Below, one piece after another: positions 25,951 through 35,187 of a stretch of DNA of 38,200 nucleotides. The notes under the pieces were generated by a model, which was given only the letters and a program-made list of their open reading frames with translations, had not been told where the DNA came from and ran no database searches. The DNA comes from Candidatus Zhuqueibacterota bacterium (lineage in GTDB: Bacteria; Zhuqueibacterota; Zhuqueibacteria; Residuimicrobiales; Oceaniaggregativiventaceae). The position numbers were made by a program, and so were the translations under genes. The DNA lies in the NCBI GenBank assembly GCA_014728115.1, contig WJME01000198.1, positions 1 through 38,200 of the forward strand, given 5' to 3'. Position 1 is the stretch's first letter. Each line of letters starts with the position of its first letter.

Positions 25951-26694
25951 TTAAATGGTTAATATATCTGGTTCACCGTCGGTAATGACGACATCATGTT
26001 CAAAATGGGCTGATGGTTTGTTATCATCGGTAACAACGGTCCATTGATCAGCCAGTGTATGCACTTTCCATGTGCCCATATTGACCATAGGTTCTATCGC
26101 GAAGGTCATTCCCGCCTTTAACCTCGGGCCGGTTCCGCGTTTACCATAATTGGGGATCTGCGGTGGTTCATGCATCTCCTCACCGATGCCATGGCCGACC
26201 AGGTCTCTAACCACAGAAAAACCCGCTTGTTCCACAACCTCTTGAATTGCCGCGCTGATATCATAGAGTCTGTTCCCCACTCTGGCCTGCTCAATCCCTT
26301 TGAGAAGGGCTTCTCTAGTGACCCGTATAAGATCAAGTTTTTCCTGATCAACAGAGCCAACGGCAAAGGTACGAGCTGCATCCCCATAAAAGCCGTCCCG
26401 CTCAACACCGATATCGATGCTGACGATCTCTCCTTCTTTGAGGCATCGGTTTCCTGGGATCCCATGCACGACCTGCTCATCGATAGAGATACAGCTGTTT
26501 GCGGGATATCCTTTAAAACCGAGAAACGCAGGTCGCGCTCCTTTGCTTTGAATAAACTCGCCAATCGCCTGGTCGAGTTCTAGTGTCGATACACCGGGTT
26601 GAATTCGAGAAGCAACCAGATCCAGCGCGTCGACAACGATACGGGAACTGGCGCGCAATTTTTCTATTTGATTCGAATTCTTGATGGTGATCAT
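25951..26694 (-). CDS. map: Methionine aminopeptidase, type I
   Basis: The 247-residue enzyme removes the initiator methionine from new proteins. The metal ligands are present: the two aspartates in [19 protein letters not shown], the histidine in [12 protein letters not shown], and glutamates in FAIEPMV and HFEHDVVIT. It lacks the N-terminal zinc-finger extension of longer forms. The start overlaps the adk stop by four bases (ATGA), so translation is coupled. Its place between adk and infA is classical. Confidence 0.97.
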   Translation of the reverse strand: MITIKNSNQIEKLRASSRIVVDALDLVASRIQPGVSTLELDQAIGEFIQSKGARPAFLGFKGYPANSCISIDEQVVHGIPGNRCLKEGEIVSIDIGVERDGFYGDAARTFAVGSVDQEKLDLIRVTREALLKGIEQARVGNRLYDISAAIQEVVEQAGFSVVRDLVGHGIGEEMHEPPQIPNYGKRGTGPRLKAGMTFAIEPMVNMGTWKVHTLADQWTVVTDDNKPSAHFEHDVVITDGEPDILTI

Positions 26695-27344
26695 GACTCT
26701 TGAGATATTTTTTCAAAGATCGTTTCGATATTGCTGCGGACATCCTGTACAGGTTGAGCCGCATCGATACGGTATAAAACGTTTTTCTTATCGTAATAGT
26801 CTACCAACGGCGCAGTTTTTTCTTCATAGACGTCCAATCGATTCTGGACCGTCTCTTTTTTATCATCATCCCGCTGAATGATCTTTCCACCACATCGCGG
26901 ACAGACCTTATTTGCGGGAGGCGGATCGGTAATCATATTAAATGTCGCACCACAATCCACACAAACACGCCGAGACGTAATTCGTTCGATCACGATCTCG
27001 TGATCGATATCGAATTGGATCACTCCTTGAATCGACTTTTGACCCAGGATATCATCCAGTCCTTCTGCCTGTGTAATAGTGCGGGGAAATCCGTCGAGAA
27101 TATACCCTTTTTGGCAATCCGGTTCTGACAAGCGTGTTTGGATCATTTTCAGGATAATATCATCAGGGACAAGGCCGCCTTGGTCCATCACGTTCTTGGC
27201 TTTTTGACCCAGTTCAGTCCCTTGCTTTACTTCCTTGCGCAAAATATCACCGGTTGAAATTTGCGGGATATCATATTTATCAGACAATGCTGTTGCCTGG
27301 GTACCTTTTCCTGTGCCAGGGGCTCCGAGAAAAATCAATCGCAT
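26691..27344 (-). CDS. adk: Adenylate kinase (zinc-binding LID)
   Basis: The 217-residue enzyme catalyses ATP + AMP = 2 ADP. The P-loop GAPGTGKGT lies at 8-16, the AMP-binding GDILR near 32-36, and GFPRT at 85-89. The LID carries C128, C131, C148 and C151, the zinc form that stabilises the lid in many Gram-positive and anaerobic bacteria. AGGA lies about ten bases before the ATG. The gene lies 16 bases after secY. Confidence 0.97.
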   Translation of the reverse strand: MRLIFLGAPGTGKGTQATALSDKYDIPQISTGDILRKEVKQGTELGQKAKNVMDQGGLVPDDIILKMIQTRLSEPDCQKGYILDGFPRTITQAEGLDDILGQKSIQGVIQFDIDHEIVIERITSRRVCVDCGATFNMITDPPPANKVCPRCGGKIIQRDDDKKETVQNRLDVYEEKTAPLVDYYDKKNVLYRIDAAQPVQDVRSNIETIFEKISQES

Positions 27345-27360
27345 ACTCTGGCTTTCCTCT

Positions 27361-28692
27361 CTAGAATCGTTTTCTTCCGCGAAGTTTACCGCTTTTCATA
27401 AATCCATCATAATGGCGCATCAACAGATGCGATTCAATTTGCTGAATCGTATCCAGGGCAACACCGACGACAATCAGCAAGGAGGTACCGCCGTAAAAGC
27501 TGGCAAAATTATAACTCACATTGGTAAATTTCACGACAAACGACGGCAACAATGCGATCAATGCCAAAATAATGGATCCGGGCAATGTAATACGTGTCAA
27601 TATATTATCGATATATTCTGCGGTCTTTTTGCCGGGGCGAACTCCCGGAATAAAACCACCGTACTTTTTCATATTATCCGCCACATCCACAGGATTAAAG
27701 GCGATGGCGGTATAAAAATAGGTAAAAAAGACAATCATGATGCCATAGATGATCCAATAAGCCCAACTTTGATAATCGAACAGCATATTTACGGATTGTA
27801 AAAAATCGCTATTCGGAAAAAACTGTACTATCGTCTGGGGCACAAACAGAATCGATTGAGCAAAGATAATGGGCATCACGCCAGCTGTATTGACGCGAAG
27901 AGGAATATGAGTGGATTGTCCGCCATAAATTTTTCGTCCGACAACGCGTTTTGCATATTGCACTGGTATTTTTCGAACCCCCTGAGTCAGCAGCACGCTG
28001 ACCCCCACGGTTACGACAAACATCGCCCAGAGCACCAGTTCCATCAGCAGTGTACGATTTCCTGCTGCGACTTGTTGAATTTCATCGAAAATAGAATTTG
28101 GGAACCGGGCAATAATTCCGATAAAAATGATCAAAGAGATTCCGTTCCCAACTCCTCTTTCGGTGATCTGTTCCCCTAGCCACATAATGAGAACCGTACC
28201 GGCGGCCAGGGTCAGCATAGTAATAATACGGAAAGCATAACCGGGATCGGGCACCACCAATTGACCGGACGCAGAGGCTTGAATGCGTTCCAGGAATACG
28301 GCAGCACCGTAACCTTGTAAAGCAGAGATCCCAACCGTCCCATAGCGGGTAAGTTGGGTAATTTTTTTCCGCCCTTGTTCTCCCTCTTTTTGCAGTTTTT
28401 GAAAATAGGGAAAAACAGCACCGAGCAACTGAATGATAATAGAAGCCGAGATATAGGGCATAATACCCAGTGCAAAGACCGTGGCACGGCTAAAGGCACC
28501 ACCCGCAAAGAGGTCATACAAGCCCAGGAGACCTCGTTGAGATTCCTGGAAAAATTCCAAGAGAGCTTGTGCATTTACACCAGGTATCGGCACATGTCCA
28601 CCCACGCGATAAACGATTAGAACGATGGCCGTGAACAGAATTTTTCGCTTGAGTTCCGGTATTTTGAACACCGACTGCACGCTTTGCATCAT
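27361..28692 (-). CDS. secY: Protein translocase subunit SecY
   Basis: The 443-residue membrane protein is the Sec channel core with ten predicted helices: FTAIVLIVYRVGGHVPIPGV, the plug-side GGAFSRATVFALGIMPYISA, GVGNGISLIIFIGIIA, and FIPGVRPGKKTAEYID near the last third. The stop is preceded by the basic KLRGRKRF tail. Its ATG overlaps the rplO stop (ATGA). An ATG immediately after is an alternative start. Placing secY between rplO and adk is usual. Together with TatC it gives the window both main export routes. Confidence 0.97.
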   Translation of the reverse strand: MMQSVQSVFKIPELKRKILFTAIVLIVYRVGGHVPIPGVNAQALLEFFQESQRGLLGLYDLFAGGAFSRATVFALGIMPYISASIIIQLLGAVFPYFQKLQKEGEQGRKKITQLTRYGTVGISALQGYGAAVFLERIQASASGQLVVPDPGYAFRIITMLTLAAGTVLIMWLGEQITERGVGNGISLIIFIGIIARFPNSIFDEIQQVAAGNRTLLMELVLWAMFVVTVGVSVLLTQGVRKIPVQYAKRVVGRKIYGGQSTHIPLRVNTAGVMPIIFAQSILFVPQTIVQFFPNSDFLQSVNMLFDYQSWAYWIIYGIMIVFFTYFYTAIAFNPVDVADNMKKYGGFIPGVRPGKKTAEYIDNILTRITLPGSIILALIALLPSFVVKFTNVSYNFASFYGGTSLLIVVGVALDTIQQIESHLLMRHYDGFMKSGKLRGRKRF

Positions 28693-29120
28693 AAGAGGCT
28701 CGTCCTCCCGCCTGCGTTTTCGATTTTTTCTTTGGCACTTGCGCTAAAGGCATGAGCCGTGACAGAGATTTTTTTACTCACCTCACCTTGACCCAGAATT
28801 TTTACAGGTTGGTCTTTTTTACTGACCAATCCGGCATCATAGAGAATCTCTGGCGTTACTTCTTGATCTGCCAATTTTTCCAAATCGCGCACATTGACGA
28901 CTTGATACGGGATACGGTTAATGTTGGTAAAACCTCGTTTTGGCAGTCGTCTCTGGATGGGCATTTGCCCGCCTTCGAACCAGACACGAAATTTGGCGCC
29001 AGAGCGGGAGTGTTGGCCTTTGTGACCCCGGCCAGACTGTTTTCCACGGGCACCACCGCGACCGACACGTTTGCGATCTTTTCGTGCGCCCTCTGCATAT
29101 TTTAAGCTAGATAAATCCAT
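28689..29120 (-). CDS. rplO: Large ribosomal subunit protein L15
   Basis: The 143-residue protein is L15, with the conserved glycine-arginine-rich N-terminal region (RVGRGGARGKQSGRGHKGQH) and FEGGQMPIQRRLPKRGF. It binds 23S rRNA and assembles late. It ends by overlapping secY by four bases. Length and position are normal. Confidence 0.97.
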   Translation of the reverse strand: MDLSSLKYAEGARKDRKRVGRGGARGKQSGRGHKGQHSRSGAKFRVWFEGGQMPIQRRLPKRGFTNINRIPYQVVNVRDLEKLADQEVTPEILYDAGLVSKKDQPVKILGQGEVSKKISVTAHAFSASAKEKIENAGGRTSLL

Positions 29121-29152
29121 AAGTTTGCCTCGACAATCAAAACAACGGGTAA

Positions 29153-29353
29153 TTACTCTTCTTCAACTTTAATCAGATGAGATACACGGTTGACCATCCC
29201 GCGAATAGTCGGGCTGTCATAGTGAACCACGCTATGATGCATTTTATGCAGCCCAAGGGCCTTTACGGTTGCCTTTTGTTTGGCATGCCGGCCAATGATA
29301 CTGCGCACCAAAGTGATTTTCAGCTGTTTATTCTGTTTCTTTTTTGCTGCCAT
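29153..29353 (-). CDS. rpmD: Large ribosomal subunit protein L30
   Basis: This 66-residue protein is L30: [20 protein letters not shown], then [21 protein letters not shown] choose ATG at 29353, giving [15 protein letters not shown] two codons upstream overlaps the rpsE stop by four bases and is an alternative. L30 sits at the edge of the 50S subunit near the 5S rRNA. Confidence 0.93.
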   Translation of the reverse strand: MAAKKKQNKQLKITLVRSIIGRHAKQKATVKALGLHKMHHSVVHYDSPTIRGMVNRVSHLIKVEEE

Positions 29354-29355
29354 GA

Positions 29356-29898
29356 TCACTTCTCTTCTTGTTCAACAGTTTTGGGTTTCGGCTCTGTATT
29401 AAAGACGCGCATTGGAGCCATATTTCGTTTTCTGGCTACAGTCTTTAGATCCATCATGCTTTCGAGAGCGGCCATGGTTGCCTTGACCATATTATGGGGA
29501 TTAGCCGATCCTCTGGATTTGGTCAACACATCAGACACACCAACAGCTTCCATGATGGCACGAACAGGGCCGCCAGCGATCACGCCGGTACCCGGTGCTG
29601 CAGGCTTTAGATAGACGCGGCCGGCCCCGAATTTTCCTTCCCATTCGTGGGGCAGGGTACCCTTAACCAGGGGTACATAAATAATATTTTTTTTGGCAGC
29701 TTCGGTTCCTTTGGAGATCGAGTCTGTCACCTCATTGGCTTTACCCAGGCCAATCCCTACGTGACCGTTACCGTCGCCTACGACAACGATGGCGTTAAAG
29801 CTAAACCGTCGTCCACCCTTGACGACCTTGGCAACGCGATTTACATGCACCACTTTTTCTTTCAGGTCGAGCTCATTTGGATTAATTCTTGTCTCCAA
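29356..29898 (-). CDS. rpsE: Small ribosomal subunit protein S5
   Basis: The 180-residue protein is S5: [20 protein letters not shown], the loop [18 protein letters not shown] that matters for decoding accuracy, and [20 protein letters not shown]. The start is TTG at 29898 with GAGG eight bases upstream. No ATG is available between the upstream stop and the conserved core. It lies 41 bases after rplR. Confidence 0.96.
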   Translation of the reverse strand: METRINPNELDLKEKVVHVNRVAKVVKGGRRFSFNAIVVVGDGNGHVGIGLGKANEVTDSISKGTEAAKKNIIYVPLVKGTLPHEWEGKFGAGRVYLKPAAPGTGVIAGGPVRAIMEAVGVSDVLTKSRGSANPHNMVKATMAALESMMDLKTVARKRNMAPMRVFNTEPKPKTVEQEEK

Positions 29899-29939
29899 AT
29901 CAAAATCCTCGTATTGTTTAAGGGTTTTCTGTGCTCACA

Positions 29940-30317
29940 TTAAAAGTCGAGACCGCCTTCTCGGGCAGCATCAGCGAGCGCTTTGACACGGCCGTGATAA
30001 AGGTATCCGGCACGATCAAAAACAACTTGTTCGATCTTGTTTTCTTTGGCTTTTTCCGCCAAGAGTTTGCCGACCAGGCGCGCTTGAGCGCTCTTGTTCT
30101 CGGCACTATCCACATCATTGGCAATATCTTTGGATAAGGTAGACACGGTCAAAAGCGTTCGTCTATCCAGATCGTCGATCAATTGCGCATAGATGTGCTT
30201 GTTGCTGCGAAAAACAACCAGACGGGGTCGTTCTGGTGACCCCAAGATTTTCTTGCGAATATGCAAGCGACGACGCACCCTTTGGAGCATCGATTTATTC
30301 ATTTTTTTGTTCGGCAT
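29940..30317 (-). CDS. rplR: Large ribosomal subunit protein L18
   Basis: The 125-residue protein is L18, which brings 5S rRNA to the 50S subunit. [20 protein letters not shown], then [17 protein letters not shown] and the C-terminal [20 protein letters not shown] are conserved. The start ATG is 28 bases after the rplF stop. The N-terminus carries a short extra basic stretch, [10 protein letters not shown], which is unremarkable. Confidence 0.97.
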   Translation of the reverse strand: MPNKKMNKSMLQRVRRRLHIRKKILGSPERPRLVVFRSNKHIYAQLIDDLDRRTLLTVSTLSKDIANDVDSAENKSAQARLVGKLLAEKAKENKIEQVVFDRAGYLYHGRVKALADAAREGGLDF

Positions 30318-30345
30318 AATAGAAACTCGTTATTATTCGATTACA

Positions 30346-30882
30346 CTAAGCAGCAGCTTTGCCAGCTTTTCTCTTGACCACTTCGTCAATATAGCGAATG
30401 CCTTTTCCTTTGTAAGGCTCTGGTTTGCGGCATGCACGAATCTTTGCCGCCAGTTGTCCGACCAATTCTTTATCAATACCAGAAACCGTAATAAGGGTAT
30501 CTTTTTCCACAGAGATGGTCACCCCTTCTGGCGGGACAACCAGGATCGGATGGGAATATCCAATGTTAAGCAAAATCTTTTTGCCCTTCATTTCGGCACG
30601 AAATCCCACACCCTCGATTTGTAATTTTTTCTCAAATCCCTCGCTTACACCTTGGACAACATTGTAAACCAATGTTCGGGACAAGCCATGTAATGCCCGG
30701 TTTTGTTTGGTGTCTGCAGGAATTTCGACTTTGATCGACGCATCCTCTTTTTTGAGGATAATTTCCGGACGAATATCGACCTGCAGTTCGCCTTTCGGGC
30801 CTTTGGCAGTCACTCGATTGTTTTCAATGGTTACTTGAACGCCGTCCGGTATGTCGACGGGCGCTTTTCCAACTCTTGACAC
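30346..30882 (-). CDS. rplF: Large ribosomal subunit protein L6
   Basis: The 178-residue protein is L6 with its two related domains: MSRVGKAPVDIPDGVQVTIE at the start and the RACRKPEPYKGKGIRYIDE signature near the end. It binds 23S rRNA close to the factor-binding site. The start is GTG at 30882, six bases after GGAG, and the family-typical MSRVGK beginning confirms it. It lies 18 bases after rpsH. Confidence 0.97.
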   Translation of the reverse strand: MSRVGKAPVDIPDGVQVTIENNRVTAKGPKGELQVDIRPEIILKKEDASIKVEIPADTKQNRALHGLSRTLVYNVVQGVSEGFEKKLQIEGVGFRAEMKGKKILLNIGYSHPILVVPPEGVTISVEKDTLITVSGIDKELVGQLAAKIRACRKPEPYKGKGIRYIDEVVKRKAGKAAA

Positions 30883-30900
30883 AGTAAACTCCTTTTTTGA

Positions 30901-31299
30901 TCACCAGACGTGACAAAGCACCTCACCGCCAACCCCTCGTTTTTTGGCTTCCTGACCGGTCATAACGCCTTGAGAGGTAGTGATGATGGATACACCGAGG
31001 TTATTGTATACACGCGGGATACTGTTATGACTCACGTACTTGCGCAAACCAGGTCTGCTGATTCGTTTGATACCAGAGATCACACACCGATCTTCCTGAT
31101 CATATCTCAGGTAAATGCGAATCAATGACTGCTTGTTATCCTCGATAATCACATAATTGTTGATGTATCGTTCCTCATGCAGAATCTTTGTGATTTCGCG
31201 TTTGAGGTTAGAAGCAGGAATATCGACCTTTTTGTGCTTTGCTCGCAGGGCATTGCGAATGCGAGTCAGATAGTCCGCGATGGGATCAGATTTCGACAT
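30901..31299 (-). CDS. rpsH: Small ribosomal subunit protein S8
   Basis: The 132-residue protein is S8: SDPIADYLTRIRNALRAKHK, then IKRISRPGLRKYV and the C-terminal ITTSQGVMTGQEAKKRGVGG. It binds the central domain of 16S rRNA and in some bacteria represses the spc operon. Whether its mRNA target is present here was not tested. Start ATG at 31299. Confidence 0.97.
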   Translation of the reverse strand: MSKSDPIADYLTRIRNALRAKHKKVDIPASNLKREITKILHEERYINNYVIIEDNKQSLIRIYLRYDQEDRCVISGIKRISRPGLRKYVSHNSIPRVYNNLGVSIITTSQGVMTGQEAKKRGVGGEVLCHVW

Positions 31300-31352
31300 C
31301 TAAATTCTCCCTAAAAATCCTTTAGCGGATAGACTTTTGATTCAATGGTTAA

Positions 31353-31538
31353 TTACCAACTTGACTTGACCACACCAGGAATTTGGCCATTGAGTGCCAA
31401 TTCGCGCAGACAAAGGCGGCAAACCCCAAATTTGCGGTAATAGGCTCTCGGTCTACCACAACGAGAGCAACGATTATATTTTCGAACCTTAAACTTGGGT
31501 TCTTTTTTTGATTTTACGATTAACGCTTTACGTGCCAA
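31353..31538 (-). CDS. rpsN: Small ribosomal subunit protein S14, zinc type
   Basis: This 61-residue protein is the short zinc-binding S14 (type Z): the motif [20 protein letters not shown] carries all four cysteines, and SSW ends it as usual. The start is TTG at 31538, with GAGG six bases upstream. The conserved [16 protein letters not shown] beginning supports it. It follows rplE after 15 bases. Confidence 0.97.
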   Translation of the reverse strand: MARKALIVKSKKEPKFKVRKYNRCSRCGRPRAYYRKFGVCRLCLRELALNGQIPGVVKSSW

Positions 31539-31553
31539 TTTAATCCTCTTGAA

Positions 31554-32120
31554 TTATTGCTGTTCAGTTTTGATAAATGGCATCCCGAACTGTTTCAACA
31601 ATTCGAACGCTTCTTCATCGGTATTCGCCGAAGTAACGATCGTAATATTCATACCACGTATTTTGTCTACTTTGTCATAATCGATTTCCGGAAAAACGAT
31701 CTGTTCGCGAATAGACAGATTATAATTGCCACGGCCGTCAAACCGTACCGGCAATCCTCTAAAGTCACGAACGCGAGGAATCGCGATCGAAACAAGTCGA
31801 TCGAGAAACTCGTACATGCGTTCACGGCGCAAGGTTACAGACGCGCCGATAGGCATCCCTTCGCGAAGCTTGAAATTCGAAATCGACTTTTTTGCTTTAC
31901 GAATGACTGGTTTTTGTCCAGAAATTTTGGTCAAATCCTCAACAGCATTTTCGAGATTTTTAATATTCTCTGTCGCTTCTCCCACGCCGATGTTCAATAC
32001 AATTTTTTGCAAGCGCGGGATCATCATCGGATTATCATAAGAGAAGCGCTGATTCATTTTATCGGCGATCTCTTTCCGATAGAGCTCAAATAGTCGAGGG
32101 GTGTACTTTGTGTCTGCCAT
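31554..32120 (-). CDS. rplE: Large ribosomal subunit protein L5
   Basis: The 188-residue protein is L5: [20 protein letters not shown], then [20 protein letters not shown] and [19 protein letters not shown] text (here [20 protein letters not shown]). It binds 5S rRNA and contacts the P-site tRNA. ATG at 32120. It lies 16 bases after rplX. Length is close to the usual 180. Confidence 0.97.
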   Translation of the reverse strand: MADTKYTPRLFELYRKEIADKMNQRFSYDNPMMIPRLQKIVLNIGVGEATENIKNLENAVEDLTKISGQKPVIRKAKKSISNFKLREGMPIGASVTLRRERMYEFLDRLVSIAIPRVRDFRGLPVRFDGRGNYNLSIREQIVFPEIDYDKVDKIRGMNITIVTSANTDEEAFELLKQFGMPFIKTEQQ

Positions 32121-32136
32121 TTTTTAAATCCAAACT

Positions 32137-32466
32137 CTAGTTAGGTAGCATTTCACCGCTTTTCTTTGCAATACGAACGTGTATATTGCGCTGGCGTTTA
32201 TCATCGTAAATTTGCTTGCTGCCAATGCGGGTAGGTTCGCCGGTTTTTGGGTCGATGACCATCACATTGGAAACATGAATAGGAGCTTCTTTTTCGATTA
32301 TCCCACCTTGTTGATTTTGTTGCGAAGGACGGGTATGTCGTTTGATGAAATTGACACCTTCAACAATCACACGATCCTTTTCGGGAAAGACTTTAAGGAC
32401 TTTGCCTTTTTTGCCTTTATAGTTTCCGGCAATAACCAGAACTTGATCACCTTTTCTAACACGCAT
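32137..32466 (-). CDS. rplX: Large ribosomal subunit protein L24
   Basis: The 109-residue protein is L24, with a KOW motif at its start ([20 protein letters not shown]) and [20 protein letters not shown]. It starts 50S assembly and lies near the exit tunnel. I choose ATG at 32466. A TTG at 32511 would add 15 residues not seen in the family and overlap rplN, with no ribosome site. The chosen ATG has only a weak GGAT ahead. Confidence 0.95.
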   Translation of the reverse strand: MRVRKGDQVLVIAGNYKGKKGKVLKVFPEKDRVIVEGVNFIKRHTRPSQQNQQGGIIEKEAPIHVSNVMVIDPKTGEPTRIGSKQIYDDKRQRNIHVRIAKKSGEMLPN

Positions 32467-32491
32467 AGTGATTATCCAATATTTTTCATTT

Positions 32492-32860
32492 TTACAAGAC
32501 TTCTGGAGCAAGCGAAACGATTTTCATAAACTGTTTTTCTCGCAACTCGCGGGCAACGGGTCCAAAGATGCGTGTACCGCGAGGTTCAAGGGCTTCATTC
32601 AGCAACACGGCAGCATTTTCGTCAAAGCGAATATAAGAACCATCTTTGCGCCGCTTTTCCTTTTTGGTTCGAACAATGACGGCCTTGCTCTTATCGCCTT
32701 TCTTTATCGGGCTATTGGGGATCGCTTGCTTGACCGATACGATAATCACGTCACCAACAGAGGCATACCGCTTTTTCGATCCTCCCAACACACGGATACA
32801 CATGACCTTTTTCGCTCCTGTGTTGTCCGCCACGTTCAAACGACTGTATTCCTGTATCAT
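32492..32860 (-). CDS. rplN: Large ribosomal subunit protein L14
   Basis: The 122-residue protein is L14, of exactly the usual length: [20 protein letters not shown], then [20 protein letters not shown] and the C-terminal [12 protein letters not shown]. It forms part of a bridge to the 30S subunit. It lies 27 bases after rpsQ. Confidence 0.98.
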   Translation of the reverse strand: MIQEYSRLNVADNTGAKKVMCIRVLGGSKKRYASVGDVIIVSVKQAIPNSPIKKGDKSKAVIVRTKKEKRRKDGSYIRFDENAAVLLNEALEPRGTRIFGPVARELREKQFMKIVSLAPEVL

Positions 32861-32887
32861 GGTTAAACTCGTTCTTATGGTTATCCG

Positions 32888-33142
32888 CTACTTTGCTCGT
32901 TCTAAGATTTCCACGATCCGCCAGCGTTTACGAGCGCTTAGCGGTCTCGTTTCCATGATTCGTACGGTATCCCCTTCATGGCTGTCATTGGCTTCATCGT
33001 GAGCCATAAATTTCGAGGTTTTTTTAACGTACTTTTTATACAACGGGTGTTTCACATAGCGTTCGATCAGAATCACGCGACTCTTTTCCATTTTGTCGCT
33101 GGAAACCACCCCGATTTTTGTCTTTCGGTTTGCGCGTTCCAC
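32888..33142 (-). CDS. rpsQ: Small ribosomal subunit protein S17
   Basis: The 84-residue protein is S17: KTKIGVVSSDKMEKSRVILI, then RYVKHPLYKKYVKKTSKFMA and EGDTVRIMETRPLSARKRWR. I choose GTG at 33142 because GGAG lies six bases before it. An in-frame TTG at 33154 would add four residues but has no ribosome site. It binds 16S rRNA early in assembly. The upstream gap to rpmC is then 13 bases. Confidence 0.93.
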   Translation of the reverse strand: MERANRKTKIGVVSSDKMEKSRVILIERYVKHPLYKKYVKKTSKFMAHDEANDSHEGDTVRIMETRPLSARKRWRIVEILERAK

Positions 33143-33155
33143 TTGACTCTCCAAA

Positions 33156-33365
33156 TTAACTTTGTGGTTCTCGAATACCTTTCTCGTATTCGCGGAGAAT
33201 GGTCTTATACCGAGCTATATCTTTACGAACCTCTCGTATACGCAATGGATTATCCAATTGGTGCGTAGAATTTTGAAAACGCAGGTTCTCCAGCTCTTCA
33301 AATGCGTCTTCAAGACGCGCCTGTATTTCTTCTACTGGTAACTGACGTACCTCATCACTTTTCAT
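33156..33365 (-). CDS. rpmC: Large ribosomal subunit protein L29
   Basis: The 69-residue helical protein is L29: [20 protein letters not shown], then [20 protein letters not shown]. It lies at the tunnel exit and helps dock the signal recognition particle and trigger factor. I choose ATG at 33365 with GGAG nine bases upstream. ATG at 33380 would overlap rplP by 14 bases and add MEKSD. Confidence 0.93.
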   Translation of the reverse strand: MKSDEVRQLPVEEIQARLEDAFEELENLRFQNSTHQLDNPLRIREVRKDIARYKTILREYEKGIREPQS

Positions 33366-33366
33366 G

Positions 33367-33789
33367 TCAGATTTCTCCATATTCCGAGGCCTGTACTACC
33401 TTACACTTGATGGGTAGTTTGTGTGCGGCCAAGCGCAAGGCATCTCGCGCAGTGTCTTCAGCGACACCTTCGATCTCGAACATAATACGTCCCGGTTTGA
33501 CAACCGCTACCCAAAACTCTGGAGCGCCTTTGCCTTTTCCCATACGGGTTTCTGCTGGTTTTTTGGTGACGGGCTTGTCCGGGAAAATACGAATCCAAAT
33601 CTTGCCACCGCGCTTGACATGACGCGTCATAGCAATTCGTGCGGCTTCGATTTGGCGCGAGTTGATCCAATGCGGCTCCAGGGCCATTAAACCGAACTGG
33701 CCAAAAGAGACCTGATTGCCTCGATTCGCTTGACCCTTCATCCGGCCTCGCTGTTGTTTGCGAAATTTAACTCGCTTTGGCATTAACAT
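33367..33789 (-). CDS. rplP: Large ribosomal subunit protein L16
   Basis: The 140-residue protein is L16: [19 protein letters not shown], then [20 protein letters not shown] and [20 protein letters not shown]. It organises the A-site tRNA region of 23S rRNA. GGAG is seven bases before the ATG. It starts 19 bases after rpsC. Confidence 0.98.
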   Translation of the reverse strand: MLMPKRVKFRKQQRGRMKGQANRGNQVSFGQFGLMALEPHWINSRQIEAARIAMTRHVKRGGKIWIRIFPDKPVTKKPAETRMGKGKGAPEFWVAVVKPGRIMFEIEGVAEDTARDALRLAAHKLPIKCKVVQASEYGEI

Positions 33790-33808
33790 GGCTTTACTCC
33801 GCTAAGAA

Positions 33809-34435
33809 TTACTCGATCACTTCACCTTTACAAATCCATACCTTGACACCGATAGAACCGTAGGTCGTCTTTGCCGTGGCCGTGGCGTAATCGATGTCGG
33901 CTCTCAGCGTATGCAAAGGGATGCGACCTTCTTTATATTGTTCGGTTCGAGCCATTTCAGCTCCACCCAGGCGTCCTGACACCATGATTCGGATTCCTTC
34001 AGCCCCCATACGCATGGAGGACATCATGGATTTTTTCATCGCTCGCTTGAAACTGACTTTGCCGACCAACTGGTTAGCGATATTCTCTGCAACCAGGGTG
34101 GCGTCCAGCTCCGGACGCTTGATTTCATTGATGTTGATTTGTACATCTTTGCCGGTCAGACGTTGAAGCTCTTCTTTTAGCTTGTCAACTTCTGCACCTT
34201 TACGACCGATAACGATTCCGGGACGTGCCGTATGAATCGTCAGAGTAATACGCTTCGGTGTTCTGCCGATTTCCACTTTGGCAACACTGGCGCGTTGAAG
34301 GCGATTTTTGACATATCGCCGCAACATCAGATCTTCAGACAGCTTGGTGTCAAAATCCTTTTCATCAAACCAGTTGGAATCCCAAGTGCGAATCACACCT
34401 AACCTAAATCCGACTGGATTAGTCTTTTGTCCCAA
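33809..34435 (-). CDS. rpsC: Small ribosomal subunit protein S3
   Basis: The 208-residue protein is S3: [20 protein letters not shown] at the start, the KH-type motif [20 protein letters not shown], and [20 protein letters not shown]. It lies at the mRNA entry channel. The start is TTG at 34435, six bases after GGAG, and an in-frame TAA just upstream excludes longer forms. The C-terminus is short compared with the 233 residues in Escherichia coli, as in many phyla. The 89-base gap before it is the longest in the ribosomal cluster. Confidence 0.97.
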   Translation of the reverse strand: MGQKTNPVGFRLGVIRTWDSNWFDEKDFDTKLSEDLMLRRYVKNRLQRASVAKVEIGRTPKRITLTIHTARPGIVIGRKGAEVDKLKEELQRLTGKDVQININEIKRPELDATLVAENIANQLVGKVSFKRAMKKSMMSSMRMGAEGIRIMVSGRLGGAEMARTEQYKEGRIPLHTLRADIDYATATAKTTYGSIGVKVWICKGEVIE

Positions 34436-34524
34436 AGATTACTCCTCTTACTTTATCTTAAAGCCGTTTATCAGCTCAATTACATCCAGTTTTATGCTCT
34501 GCTCGATGGCGTTTAGCCAAAGAG

Positions 34525-34872
34525 TTAATTCTCCTTATCCGCAACAACTACTGTAATGTGACAGGTCCGTTTACGGCGTGGCATGGCACGACCCATTGCC
34601 CCTGCTCTGAATCGTTTCAGCATATAAGCGCCGTCGACTCGAAGCTCTTTAATATAAAGATCCTCGGGCGATACCTTTGGTGCCTCTTCATTGTTGAGAA
34701 AATTGGCTACTGCGGAACGTAAAACCTTTTCCAATGGTTCTGAAGCTGCAATATCTGCAAAATGCAAAATATTGAGTGCATCATCTACCACTTTACCGCG
34801 AACCAAATCTGCCCCACGGCGCACCTTTAAAGGAGACATTCGGATCCATCTAGCAACCGCCCTAGCTTCCAT
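34525..34872 (-). CDS. rplV: Large ribosomal subunit protein L22
   Basis: The 115-residue protein is L22: RAVARWIRMSPLKVRRGADL, and the long loop RAGAMGRAMPRRKRTCHITV that lines the exit tunnel and interacts with macrolides. GGAG lies eight bases before the ATG. It lies 18 bases after rpsS. The C-terminal VVADKEN is slightly longer than usual. Confidence 0.97.
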   Translation of the reverse strand: MEARAVARWIRMSPLKVRRGADLVRGKVVDDALNILHFADIAASEPLEKVLRSAVANFLNNEEAPKVSPEDLYIKELRVDGAYMLKRFRAGAMGRAMPRRKRTCHITVVVADKEN

Positions 34873-34890
34873 GAAATGCTCTCCGACTAT

Positions 34891-35172
34891 TTATCGTTTA
34901 GACTTTTCTGCTTTTTTATCTGCATGACCTCTAAAAGTGCGGGTCAATGCAAACTCACCTAATTTGTGGCCGACCATATTTTCCGTGATAAACACAGGGA
35001 TAAACTTGTTGCCATTGTGAACGGCAATAGTATGTCCGACAAACTCTGGCGGTATGGTCGAGCGTCTGGCCCAGGTTTTGATAACCCGCTTTTGATTATT
35101 GGAATTGAGCTCTTCGATCTTGCTAAAGAGCTTATCATCAACATAAGGACCTTTTTTTATGGATCTGGCCAT
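34891..35172 (-). CDS. rpsS: Small ribosomal subunit protein S19
   Basis: The 93-residue protein is S19: [20 protein letters not shown], then [20 protein letters not shown] and [16 protein letters not shown]. It sits at the head of the 30S subunit with S13. ATG at 35172 gives the canonical start. A TTG three codons upstream is less likely. GGGAT lies eight bases before the ATG. Confidence 0.97.
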   Translation of the reverse strand: MARSIKKGPYVDDKLFSKIEELNSNNQKRVIKTWARRSTIPPEFVGHTIAVHNGNKFIPVFITENMVGHKLGEFALTRTFRGHADKKAEKSKR

Positions 35173-35187
35173 TGAACACAATCCCTG

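Noticed and set aside
31557..32093. Long plus-strand open frame opposite rplE (178 codons)
   Set aside because: It is the antisense shadow of a confirmed ribosomal gene and shows no domain. The same applies to 2726-3334, 11646-12113 and 19219-19842.
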